Shown: piece after piece, positions 46,565-59,200 of the stretch
Numbering within the stretch: position 1 is the stretch's first letter
Layout: every line of letters starts with the position of its first letter
Source: Scatophagus argus
Lineage: Eukaryota; Chordata; Actinopteri; Scatophagidae
NCBI RefSeq assembly: GCF_020382885.2
Contig: NC_058501.1
Location: 13,613,501-13,677,500, forward strand
DNA length: 64,000 bases
Direction: 5' to 3'
Notes under the pieces: generated by a model
What the model was told of the DNA's origin: nothing
The model's input: the letters and a program-made list of their open reading frames with translations, nothing else
The model's database searches: none
Position numbers and translations under genes: made by a program

Positions 46565-47987
46565 AGCTGGCTCTCCTCTCCTCTCCAAACTGGGAGGAAC
46601 TGCTGCCAGGTCAGGAGGGGGTCAGGTTTTGAATGACCACAGAAGATTTGAGGATCATAAAGAATTTAATGGCTACTTGGATAGCTAACAGGAAGTGACA
46701 TCAGGAAATATATGCAGAACAAAACCATGGCAAAGCTGAAATGTGATCTGAGGTTTCATTTCGCATTAAGAAGCGATGAACATGACTGTATATCGCATGG
46801 CAATCACCCAAAGATTTAATGGTCTGGTGCTCCCTTTTCTCAGTATGAATACAAAACCAGAACATTTTAATACTTAAAGATATAAAGCAGCAGTATAGGA
46901 AAATGCATCACTGCAGGTCGTTTGCTGTCATATTGTAGGCTTATCAAGTATCAAAGCACATCTTTTCCTCTCAGGGAAAATAAGTTAGTCCAGAGCAGAC
47001 GTTGTGTGGATGTTAATGTTCAAAGCTGTCTGTTGGACTGAAAGTGAAGCGAATAAAGTGTTTCTGGAGGGGTGTAAAGAGTCTGTGTATCTGACAGCAC
47101 TGACAAACACTGTCCACCACCTGCAGCAAAAGCAAAAGTGGAATCTCCTCACGCAGCCCCTCCAGAGCTGAGGCTGACGTTTCGGTCTCATTTGTCCACA
47201 ACAACAGACTATACAGTTCAAAGGCTCACCGCTTCAGCCTGGACTGGATGAATCTGCCTGTCAGAAAGATGACTAATGTATGACTGGCATGTTTATAAAC
47301 AAGGGCTGAGTCACTGAACACACCAGGAGGCAAAGGTTTTACTTGAGGTTTTATTTTTTTATTCTAGCCAACTCTGGTTCAGTGATGGCATCAGCTATAA
47401 TGGAAAATTGTCTCCCAGTGACTGAACAGCACAAACTGATTAAAACAGTGTCACAAATGGAATGCAAATGATTCTTTTTGAACATTTCAAGTTGGAATAA
47501 ACCAGTGCAACAAAAAAAAACGTCTGTGGCACAGGAACCTCCAGAACAGTTTCACTACCTTTCCCGTCTATTAATGACGCCTGTTTAGATTTACAGTGTT
47601 GACATATTCATAAACTCAAAGTACTTGCATAATTGCTTTTTTTTAAAAAAAAAAAAGAAAAGAAAAAAAGACACTCCTAATGTGTCTAGGGAGTCAGTCA
47701 CAGAGAGCAGACTCAAGAGGCAGAGAAATATGATCTGGAATCAATCAAAAATATGATCAGGCGCTATCCAACTGACTTTATTAGTCTGTAAAGAGCTCCA
47801 TTAAAGCATCAACTCCCTGTCATCAGTAACAATAAAAGTCGGTGTGCGTGCTGAACAACAGGCGGGTTGGAGAAATGTGTGGTCAGTGATAAATAATTAG
47901 CACACCAACTTCCGTATCTCGAAGCCCGCTGCAGCTTCCGTATCACTTGAAGCTTTCAGCCGCCGGACGGTCCAAACTCTCACTATA

Positions 47988-50900
47988 ATGCGGCCGATTC
48001 CCGAGGAGTTAACGACGCTCATTTCAGGTAAAACATCGAGGACTTTTTTCAATTTGTTTGTCTGTTTGTGCTGGTCGTTTTCCGCGTTGTTTTATAGCTT
48101 AGCTGCCGTAAGTTTAAAAGTCACCGCTTAGTTAAAAGAGGAAACGCAGACTCAACATGGAAGACTCAGTTTCAGTCGACAACACGCCACAATGCAGCTG
48201 TTTCACTGAAGCCGCTCGCTCCTGCTGAGCAGAATCAAACAATGCACAGTTTGACGTCAAAGCTGCAAACTGCTGGGCCGCGTGTGTGTTAGTGTGTGTG
48301 TGTGTGTGTTGTGCTTTGAGAGAGTAAGATGATCCGCAGCAGTACCGGGCCACTTGACTGCCAAATAAAACATGACAGTCAGCAAGTGATATTAGATTGT
48401 GTGTGTGTGTCTTTTGTTTGCTCTCTAAGATCTAGAAGCTTTCCTCTCCGATGGACTCAAAGGGGAAAATCTAAGCAAGAAGGTGAAAGAGAAGAGAGAA
48501 GCCTTCATCAAACGGATTAAAGAGGTCAAACTAAGGTATGTGTGTGTTATGTTGCTTGAGCAAATATTAAAAGATTTGAATGAAAAATGTGACCGTGGTT
48601 AATATCCATTTACTGTCTCTCAACAGCTTCCCACAGGATTTCAAGGACAAAAGTGAGTGTTAGTGTTTAGTAATCCTGAGATTTAAATTAAAGTTACACC
48701 AGTGGTTCCCAGCTGCGGGGTCAGAAGCCACGACGTGAATCCATTGAGATTTCTTATCTTTCTCCTACGTTGTAGCTTTTCTCACCCCCTCTCATGTCTG
48801 TAAAACTCTTCAGATGAGCTGCTCACAGCTCATAGATACACACAGCAAACTGGGAACCACTGTGTTACACCACAACATGTACAACATGTTCCATCACTAC
48901 ACAAGGCTTCTCGCTCTTGCAGATGATGATGACTCGGATGACGAGGAGGAAGCTGACAGCAACAACGATGGAGGGTCGCTGCAGTCGGAGCGCACGGACA
49001 AGGATGAAGAGGCTTGCGAAGGTACAAAGCCACAAACCACTTAGCAGATCTCCAAAGCTGACTTGCTAACTGCTAACAAGTTGTCGATTAAAGTAGTGAA
49101 AATTGCATCTTGGCATGGAAAATACACAAATCTCTGAGTCTGCTCCTTGGAGAAAGTGACTTTGAGTGGCACAATGAGGGAGACATTCCAACTGTAACTT
49201 GGCAACACACTTGGGAAGCAATTTGGGGGCACACATGCTTACCTCCCACCACCTCTTTCACTCCACCCCTTTGACAGCTAGAGCATGCTTTATTGCTCGC
49301 AGCCGCGGTCTGGGGACTGAAAATTACTGCCATGGCTGTAGTTTGAGAGAAAACATTCCTCGATACAGTAGCAGTGGCTTAAAACCTGTACGCTACATCA
49401 TGGCGATCTACGCATGATTTTGTGTTTACTATTTCAGAATGGAGTATCAGGGAAATCCTTGTGAAATGCCGATTAGGGGTGTGGGTTTATGGGCTGTAAG
49501 CAGCTGCCCGGCTTTATGGCTGCTCTTTCACACAAAGCAACTTTGACACAGCAGTTGAGCATTTGCACTGAAGTTGTGCGCTGCAAAGGGGAGTCTCCTA
49601 CAGAGAGATGCAAAACATGGCTCAGCGGAGCCTCCGTGCCTTCTGCACATACATAAACACATACCTGATCACGGCAAAGCTAGTGGGGAAACCTGTGTGT
49701 TTATGTTTAACAACAAAAACAAAAACAAACGTCATGTTTATGTGTAAAAAAAAACAAAACAAAAAAAAAAAACACAAAGGGTGATGTGCTCAGAGAGGAC
49801 ACTGAGGACACTTTGTTGGGTGTTTTCAACTCTTTTCCAGGTGCTCAGCAGGCCCCAGCTGTGGCTGCCCAGGACCTGACGTCCGTCTTCAAAGCAGGAT
49901 ACCTTGAGAAGCGCCGAAAGGGTGGGTGTGCTCTGCTAGTAATGTGATTGACTTCCTAACAAAAAAAAAAGACAGGACTGACAGGATATGGACAGGATAA
50001 AAACCCAAAAAAACAGAAATGATCTGTCTCTTCTATAGATCAATGTTGGTTTTCCTTCCACAGATCACAGCTTTTTTGGCACCGAGTGGCAGAAGAGATG
50101 GTGCGCTCTGAGCCATCATATCTTCTACTATTATGGCAGTGAGAAAGGTACCAGTTTTCCAGTCGATTCAGAATATTTAAGTGGATGGATGCTTTGGTTT
50201 ATCCCCCGCCCCAAGGTTTTGACAGAGACATAGCAGTTACCGTATCTGAGCCATTGATGATTATGTTTTAATTTCCTGTGAACAGACAAGCAGCAGAAGG
50301 GGGAGTTCAATATCGATGGGTACACTGTCAAAATGAACAACACCTTACGCAAGGACTCGAAGAAAGACTGTTGCTTTGAAATTTCGGCTCCAGACAAGCG
50401 AGTCTATCAGGTATGCTCGTCTCTTGGCGACTGTTTGAGTCATTGCTGTTCTGAGTGTACGTCCTAAATTGAAAAACAAACCTGGACTTGAGATGTGCTG
50501 TGTTTTTAAGAGCTGGAGAGGCATGTGGGTACACGGACTTCATTGCATCTTTATTTTTAAAACCTATTCATTCATTTGACACTGCTGCCTTTGCCTCGGC
50601 TCAACCTGACACGCATATTTAAAAAGTCCAAATGAGAGTTTCTAACACTCAGGCTCCTCCTTGTGGAACATTTTGCTATGCATAAATGCAGTATTATTTG
50701 TTTATGTTAATTAATATATGTAGAACTGCATAATGCATTGACTGCAGTTTTCACTTCTCTCCTCCTTCATCACAGTTTTGTGCGTCAACAACGAAAGAGG
50801 CGGAGGAATGGGTGAAACAGATAGACTTTGTTTTGAAAGGTTTGAACTCTGTCTATGAGTAAAAAACTCATTATTATGCGCTATAATGTCAGGAACAGCA

Positions 50901-53900
50901 GCGCTGAATTCTTCACAAATGAGAATAAACAAAATCCTCTTAAAAAAAAAACCTGCATAGTAACGTCAGATATACTGTGTTCCCCTGTGTGTAGATATGA
51001 CAGGCATCATCCCAGAAGAAGAAGAGGAGGAACCAGAAGTGTACGATGATGTTGGGGTTATCGACGAAGACATCTATGAAGAGCTGCCAGGTCCGACCAC
51101 ACATCTTATCACTGTCGCAGTCTCTATCATGCATATTATTCTACACAACGTGAAGAAATTGCTTGCATCTTTAGCATTTTTTTTTAATTCAAAGGATTTA
51201 TTTTCTGCCATTGCATATTTCCCTGTCCAGTAATTAGACAGATAATCCTAACCTTTTCATAGCGCACTGATCCATCTTGTTTCTCCAGAGGAGGACATGC
51301 CCACTTCAGCAAAGTCTCCTCCTCCTCCAAAGGTGCAGCCACCGAGCAAACCTGCTCCTCCTGCTGCAGGTACACCGCATAGCAATGTGTGTCTGGTTTC
51401 AAGACTGCATAGATATGAGTGTTATATTTAGTTTGTGAAGTAGAATGTAGTATCTCTCACTATATGTACGATAAGACTGCAGTGTGAGCAACAAATGGCC
51501 ATGTTCTCACACAGTTTTTTGTTTCGTTTTTTTTTTTTTTTTGGCTGTGAGCTAACCTTCCAAAGCACAGATAAGAAGAAGTGACGTTGACAGAGGAAGT
51601 CCCTGTGAATATGTGCAACTGAAAATTAACACAATGCTGGAAATAACATTCAGGGCAACTTCCTCTTACAATAAGTGATGTATTAAAGCTCTATGCAAAA
51701 ATAGCATGCAGTCCAAAGGCGTGTAGGTTTGGTGTCAACATTAGAAGGGACACAAAACTCAGTCCCATCCTGCCTTTGAATTTCTGCCCATTTTTGGACT
51801 GGCAGCCCTGATTACTAATGGTTGTCCATACACTGACTGGCTGGCAGCTGATATTTTAAATATCAAATCCACATGTGAGATGAGGCTGCAAGCTTCCTCC
51901 CTTTCAGTTAATCAGATGCTGGCATAGCTTAAATTGTTCATCTTGGAGTTGAGAAATTACCTAATGTGACTTCATGCCAAAAATACTGTTTGTGTGCAAA
52001 CCCACATCCTAGATGCTGTGCATTTTCATCTGCTGCATTTATGAAAACATTTGAGTAACGTTATTCCCAGTTTAGATGGTGGGAACTCTAAAGGAATAGT
52101 TCTCCGAAAAATGAAAATTCGGTCATCATCTAGTCACCTCCATGCTGACGGCAGACAAGCTGCGGCCTTTCATGAAAAATGTCTCATAATTTCCAGGCAA
52201 GCAGCAACATCTTCACAATGTGAAAAATCAAAAAGTAGTATTGGAGTATTTGATTTAAAAATTACTTAAAATATTTATCAAACTATGAATTGTAGTTTTC
52301 CAAAAGCTGACTCCTTTACAATGACACTGTAAATTCAACTTCACAAAGATTTTTTTTTTTTTTCTGGGGTGCTGAGAAGCTATTTCACCTCTGCTGATTG
52401 TTTTATTTTGTTCCAGCTGTTAGTTGCTTCTCTTTCCATTTTCTGTATTGTGGGAGAACAGTTTTCATCATCTTTCCCAGTATGAACAGACTCAAAACCT
52501 GCTTAGAATCAGTAGGTAATATGAACTTGGCTCACAGCTACTGCATGTCTTCAATTCTATTTTAGGCTCTCCACTGCCTCCTGTTGGTTTTGCAGCACAT
52601 AAACAACCACCACTGTGTCCAACCTGAACACTAAATGTGATTACTCTCTGTAGAAAATAAAGCACCCAATCCGTTGTCATCTTCTTTCTCCTTTTCTATC
52701 CAGTTGATAAGAGCACAGACTACCCCAACTTCTACCAGGGCTTATGGGACTGCACTGGGGACTTCCCGGATGAGTTGTCCTTCAAACGTGGCGATACCAT
52801 CTACGTCTTGAGCAGGGTATAGTATATGTGTTTATAGGGGAATCCTGCTTGTCAAATGTAAAACATTGGTTTGTCCCTGGATGAATGTTTTCTTGAGGCA
52901 CAGCAAAACCAGGATTAGCTCAAACTGTGATGCAAAAGTTGTGAGATGAGGTTTGTAGTCAGAGTGGTTCTGCTGGCCACAGACCACCTAAAGTGAGTTA
53001 TTTCTAGGCCCTCAGAGGAACTGTCTGTCCATATACTTTACTGGCAGCATCTGGCCCACCGCCTGGAGGTGGACGGCTGATGGTAAGAGGCAGACTGGGC
53101 TAGGTTCTGTCTCTGGCACTGTGACGGGGATTAGTTGTGTCACAACGGAAACTGTTTTAGTGCTGCTGGCGGGCGCCGGGCTTAACTGGCACACGGTGCC
53201 ATTCCATCACTTCCATCTGGACTGTTTCAGCACGCTGCTGCTGCTGCCATGCCAGCCGGTGAGCAGCCCTCAGCCCACACACCTCTCAGACGTCTCTCTC
53301 ACCTCGCCAAATAGGAATGTGTGTTCTCAGGAAACCCGGGCTCAGTCCGCCACTCTATTCAGAGCAGGTGAGGACGTGTGGTGGACGCACAATTTCCGAG
53401 GCTTGTCGCCTAGTTGTAGGTTCCAGGCACTGAGAACTGTGGGGCCGTTCTTTACCTTTATTATGTAACCAAACAGGAGCTCTTTGTGCTTAACTGGCTC
53501 ATATGAACACAGAATTGGATTTTGTTGTGATAGATTTAACATCGCACAGCAAATTAGTCAAAATATTTCATACTTTTACAGAGGCATGTAGACCCTGTGG
53601 TTTTTTTTTTTTTTTAAAAAAAGAAAGGTGTGAAATGTGAACCATTTAGACTGGCTATATTTCCTGTCTGGTTTGGTTTCTATGGAGCATGTAGTCAGCT
53701 GGGACACAGTGTTGTCAACCAGCCAGGTCTGTTTAAAAATTCAAGTCTGCCATCTAGTGGCACCTAAAAGCCATGAAGAGTTAAAAAATATGGCTGATGA
53801 ACTCCAAACATATTTATTTGTAAAAACCTGAATTAGGATTTTGATGAATGATTTCTTCTTCATTCAGGAGCATTGGATGTAGTCTGCAACTACAGGTTAT

Positions 53901-56250
53901 TTACATTCTTAATTACACAGTTTATTTTCCTGATTCATAGATTGACTACTCAGTCAGTGAATGTGGAAAATGCCTGTGAAACTAGATTTTTTATTTTTTT
54001 TTTTTTAGTTTGACCAACAGAACAAAATTCATATAGAAAGGCATCAAAGTTTCACATTTTAAAAAGGAGAAACAACCACATCTTGACGCTTGCGCTTGAT
54101 TAATGATATTTAAGAAAATAATGCATGATCAAAATCATTAACTTTCAGTTGACCAGATAATTAATTCATTGATTCAGCAGTAACGCAAAGACACAAATGC
54201 ACAAAGCAGACAGACCAGTCAATGCTCAATGGCCAAATGCCTGTTTATTACTCCCTCTTCGTGTGTGGAAAAGGACCAAGAATCAAGTTGCCCTTTCACT
54301 CAGACTGGGAGTGCCATTAGCTGAAACCTTGGTGTTGGGGGTTGTTGGCCTGCTGCGAGGGCAATGACCATAAAACCTGTCTGGACTGTTGCAGCCAGCT
54401 GCAGCTTAAGGGACAGTCGACCTATCCCCCCCCACCCAATTGCGCCCTCCTCCCTTATTCTCCCTTTTCTCCCTCTTCCCTGTGTCCCTCCCCCATTCCG
54501 TAGGTCAGAAATAGCAGTAGTGTTTCAGCTGCAAGACCCCCCAGTCAGGGCCTGGGTGTTGATTATAGGGCCTGACTGGGAGTGAGCAGAGTGTTGTCCG
54601 GATATGGTAAGCCCCCCCTCTCCCCCCCTTCTCCAGACACAGCACATAAAACTAATTGAAAGATGTAGCATCTCACTTAAGTGTCTGTATGGGTTGATAA
54701 CATGTAAACTCTAAGCTAAAGATGTTGCTGTTGTCACCATTGTGTCCGCTGACCTCTTGTTGTAGAATTTGTGCTTGCAAACAGTTACACTGTTACACGG
54801 TACAGTTATGGGACAGTAGTATTATGGTATTTCTGTGTGTCATCACAGTGTGTGGTATTATTAGTCTTTCACAGTTCTGTGGATGTGTCCTGGAGTTGTG
54901 TCCCGCGCTCACTCAAGCACAACTTATTTGTCAGACAGAAATACACAATGAGGTGTTGCTGTTTTCAAAGGCCGGCTGCAGGAAGTCATAATGTGCACAC
55001 ACACTCAGTCTCGCACTTTCTAGTACACATACGCACACACCTTATGCCAATCTGCTGTGTTATCCCTCAGGGGCTTGTGAAATGCTGTTTTAATCACATG
55101 ACACAGTCATGAAACAAATGTAATATTTTCTGTTTGTTTCTTGTGATGTTTAATCCTTTGTTAATAATTTAAAATTACTTTTTATTGTGTTTATGTCCTG
55201 TGCATGAAGTTGTGACACAGACAGTAAGTCAAGCACGGTTTTTATCTGATATGATGAATGGCCCATCACCAGATGACTGCTGATGCTAGCCATCACTGTT
55301 GTTATTGTAATCTTCCTGTGTCTAATACCACCATATGATCACTTAGGTCCATTAATCTCTCCTGGGAATAACTGGACACAGATGCGGCCCTCCTTGTCCC
55401 TGAGTTTTGGTATAGATTTGAAACACTGTGCAGGTTTCTGTTCCTTTCAACCTTGTCACAACGTGAGCTCTACTGTTGATTCATGTCCTGGGAAGACTTT
55501 GATGTGAGGTCAGGCTATTGGCCAAAGACGGAGAGAGAGCGAGAGAGAGGGGTTTTCTCCTCTTGTCTCAGATCTCTACTCGCAGTGTCCTCCTCACATC
55601 TCAGCATGCTGACAGCCATTTGGAGCTATTACTTGTCATGCTGTGACAGATTTATGTGTGATGTGCTCTGTGCACACTGAGTGTGTGTGTGTGTACGTGG
55701 TGGAGCAGGAAGTGTGTGCAGTCTCAAAACCGACCCGAGTGGAGAGGCAGGACACAAAGCATGCAGTATGACGTTTTTGAGGGGCTCTAGCTGTTCTTTT
55801 GGAGTAAAAGCATTTTATATTTGAATGAATGAAATAAGGGCAGGGAGGGATGGGAGGACAAAGCTCCCAGAACTGACACAAATCAGGGACAATGTGGTTC
55901 TTGGAAGGCATCCTAATCCTACACCAACAGGGTCCCATATCATTGCTAACTGAGTTTCTGTTAGACCCACAGTCAGTCTTAAGGGTTTTGTTTTCAGAGT
56001 AATATATCTGCTTGGTGGTGATTGATGGGGATTGATGGTGATGTTTGCTTCATTAAATGCTCCACAACAGCTACACAAATTAAAAGAAAATAGGAAATGC
56101 ATTTCCTCAACCCTCTTGTTTCATCCTGCCAATGGGTCCCCTTTGTCCTCTCTGCAGGAGTACCAGAGTTTTGGTTGGTGGGTCGGAGAGAAGAATGGGA
56201 GTATAGGAATCGTCCCTAAAGACTACCTGATGGAGCTTTATGCTCTATAA
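47988..56250 (+). CDS. skap2: skap2, Src kinase-associated phosphoprotein 2 (12 exons, 335 aa)
   Basis: A cytosolic adaptor in Src-family kinase, integrin and actin signalling. Exons: 47988-48027, 48430-48535, 48627-48652, 48923-49021, 49841-49921, 50064-50147, 50286-50410, 50776-50839, 50995-51090, 51289-51369, 52704-52816, 56158-56250. All junctions are GT-AG and phases close to 1008 nt (335 codons plus TAA); human is 359 aa. The N-terminal helical dimerisation segment (exons 1-3) includes [20 protein letters not shown]. An acidic linker (exon 4) follows, then the PH domain, about residues 106-208 ([37 protein letters not shown], and [15 protein letters not shown]). Tyrosine motifs EVYDDV and DIYEELPE are in exon 9, a proline-rich linker in exon 10, and a C-terminal SH3 domain in exons 11-12 ([20 protein letters not shown], and [19 protein letters not shown]). 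The segment with human Tyr75 has no tyrosine here. Orientation next to hoxa2 is as in human. Confidence 0.95.
48036..52703 (+). other. skap2: skap2 introns 1-10
   Basis: Introns separating the first eleven exons, mostly 0.1-1.3 kb. Intron 1 (48028-48429) contains a short GT run near 48282-48310. Intron 4 (49022-49840) and intron 10 (51370-52703) are the longest and contain A- and T-rich runs only. Confidence 0.8.
52817..56157 (+). other. skap2: skap2 intron 11 (3.3 kb)
   Basis: The largest skap2 intron, between the two SH3-coding exons. It includes a 115-codon open frame at 53121-53468 that matches nothing I know, T runs near 53605 and 53990, and C-rich stretches near 54427 and 54613. No nested gene was recognised. 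Confidence 0.75.
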
Positions 56251-59200
56251 ACGCACCCCATGTAAGCTCCTCAGACCTCATGACTGCAGTGAACACATTT
56301 TATGACTTACACTTGCTCAGCAGAAAACTAAAGAATCAAGACATCTTGCTGTAATTATTCCACTATATTTTCACTGGTACATTGTGTCATTTTCAGGATC
56401 GTTCCCTCCCACGTCCACTGTGACAGACTGATGACTGGATAAAAAGATTTCCATATGACTGAAATACACGTTTAAATGTATTTTTCTATCTGCATTTGTA
56501 CTGCTTTTTTTGTATTTATTTTCTATCCAAGATGCAGTTTTCCCACAGCAACATTTCATGCTCTGCTTTTGGCAAATTTGGTATTTGCAAATAGCAAAAT
56601 GCATAAAGATGAAAAAACTAAACATGTTGTATCAGAGTATTTTTTTTTTTTAATTCTTTGACGTGTTAGTTAAGCCACAAGGTGGCAATAGAGTCTCCTG
56701 AAAGGTCATAGATTAGCTCTGTGACAGAGATGCTCAAGTCAGAAATCACCACATCAGTTTCTTTTTATAATCTCACCTCAGGACACCAATTTCAAAATGA
56801 TGTTTACACACTGAATTAACAAAGAATTAACTTATGACAGAATTCAATTCAAAAACCAGTGCAGTGAAGGTTTGTTGATGTGTTTTCTGGGAGACAGAAA
56901 TCATTAACGACACAAGGACGCTTCGACACAAGGAATAAGCTTTAATCAATACTGTTTCAGCTTAGTGAATGGCTTTACTCGTCTTCTATAATGCTGTGCA
57001 TCAGCCTACCGCCAATATTCAGTCCTGTGTGCACACCAAATAGTTACTTCATCTGGTCAGCACTTTTGTTCCAAGCTTCAAAGGGACACTGTTTTTATGG
57101 CACCTGAGAGACAGGGCAGAGGATCCAAGCGTGGCAGATGGTTGGCTGTGCCTGACTGAAACGGCTGAGGTGCACTAATAAGACAGATAGCAGGGATGCT
57201 TATCACCCTCTGAGGGGCTGTTTGACAGCAGGCGTGGTGGCGTTAGCTGGGCATATCCCACCGAGGTTAAATACATACTGTATCCATCTTTTTACAGCCT
57301 TCTTGCTGAAATACGAAAGTTGTGCCACAATTTTATTTATAAGAATAATATGCTTTTTTTTTTTTTTTTTTTTTTTTTTTTGAGTTGTCTGTGGACAAAA
57401 GGGGGCCTTGTCAAGGATTCCTCAAGGTTGCCACAAAACGGGAAAGAAAAAGCGTTCATTAACCAATAACTCACTGTATCTTTTTCGCCCCCTTCCCTCT
57501 ATTTTTTCCTTGCTCCCGTCTCTCTGTTTTGTTCCTGTTGAGTGATGAGCAAGTCTTCTGTCCTCTGGGTGACATTCAAAGCCAACATAAATCCTCCGCT
57601 TTACGGTATAGTGCGGCGATAAAGCCTCTCTGCTAATTGGAGATGTAATGAATTACCATAATTAGTTATTGAATATACTACATTGGCTGTAGAGAGGAAA
57701 TGCTTTGTTTTAGGGCAGGAAGGGGATGTTGTGGAAAATGATATTCAGTGAGTGTGGAACATTTCTGCAACATTACTGACATATGTAATTTTGTCATTTA
57801 GGCTGATTATCAGACACTTAAAGCTTGTTTTGGTGTAGAATTTTGGATTTAATACATAAACACAAACATTTTTGCAGGTGTCTTTGCTTGGTATTTCCCC
57901 CTTACAGTCCTCCTTTTAATATTAGGCTATGGGTTAAGTTGCTCAAGGCAAGTAAGGCTAAATATTGCCTCTCATTTTTATGTGCCAATAAAGGATTTCC
58001 TTAATGGATGTCAACTACACCCCCATCCCCCCATGTTACATTTGGACAGCCATATCCTCAGAATATACAGGTTCCTTTATTGCAATTTAACATCAAGATA
58101 TAATGTTTCATAGATAAATGCCAGGGTGCCATTAATCTAGCGAACACTAAATTACACTAATGATACCAGAATATCACTAATTAATACTTGCAACCATAAA
58201 GATACACTTTTACTGGCCAAATATATATAGATTGAGCTGCTGAGTAATAATAAATAAAATTAGATTTGCTGAGAAAGATGATGGAAATATAAAACAAATC
58301 CCTCTTCAGGACAGAGTACATTTATAATCATTTCATCCTGACAATGTGGTGCTCTGACATGTTAAGTCTCAGCCAGCCAAACAATTATGACCTGAATTTG
58401 TTGTACTAAATAATTCTGGGCAATAGCACTACATTAATATCCCCCTGCTCATGTTGATAGCTGCTCATCTTTGTTGAGTATTTTCATGTACCCTCACCGT
58501 TTCATACCATCACCCCTGGGGTTGGTGAGAAGGCTAAAGACTTGATCTATACCACTTTAGAGAGGTAATCTTGATCAAGCTGTCAGCTGCTTCTGCTGCT
58601 CTTTAACCGGGTCACTTAGCTGTAGATCACACCACAGCTTCATAGAGAGTTTCTGTCAGGAATAACACTGCTTTATTTATGTGGTATCCCCTGGCATTTT
58701 GCGGGAAATGTATCACCTCTCCAACTGGCCCTCTGTCAGCATTCCATTAAAGCCTCTCTCCCCTGGTCTAAATCTTAAAATCTGAAATAGACACTTTTTA
58801 AATGCAAGTCACTCTTAATTGAGGTCAGTTTCTGTTAACATAACTCATGGCAGCAGACAAATGAAGGTTTCCTCAGCTGCCTTATGACACTGAGAGAAGA
58901 CCCGACACATTTAAAGTGAAAGCTAACGAAGATCAAGACAAGCTACTCAGAAAAATCCACATTTTTTGAATTTGGGGATTAGATTTTCATTCCTTATAGT
59001 GATTTTTCAGTATCTGATGTGTTATGTTACGAGCAGAAGACTGGGGTTAGTGGCAGGCCAGCAAATAAGACGGGTCATTTATTATTAGTGCCACACCCAC
59101 CTCTCTCACATGTTACCAGTGTCTGTTCTTCCTTCTTCTTAATTGCCTTCTGCAAGCTGCACACAGTGATGACCTGAAGACCTGTATATCTCAGGAGCCG

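Larger units (their letters stand above)
44538..47900. other. hoxa2b 3'UTR and intergenic region hoxa2b-skap2 (hoxa1 position)
   Basis: hoxa1 would normally lie here. No hoxa1 exon or homeobox was seen on either strand. The region includes the hoxa2b polyadenylation signal (44734), a (CA)n tract (46515-46552), and a perfect DR1 nuclear-receptor motif directly after it (46552-46564). Confidence 0.7.

Noticed and set aside
53121-53468. 115-aa open frame in skap2 intron 11
   Set aside because: Lies wholly within an intron on the sense strand, resembles no known protein, and is not needed for the skap2 reading frame.
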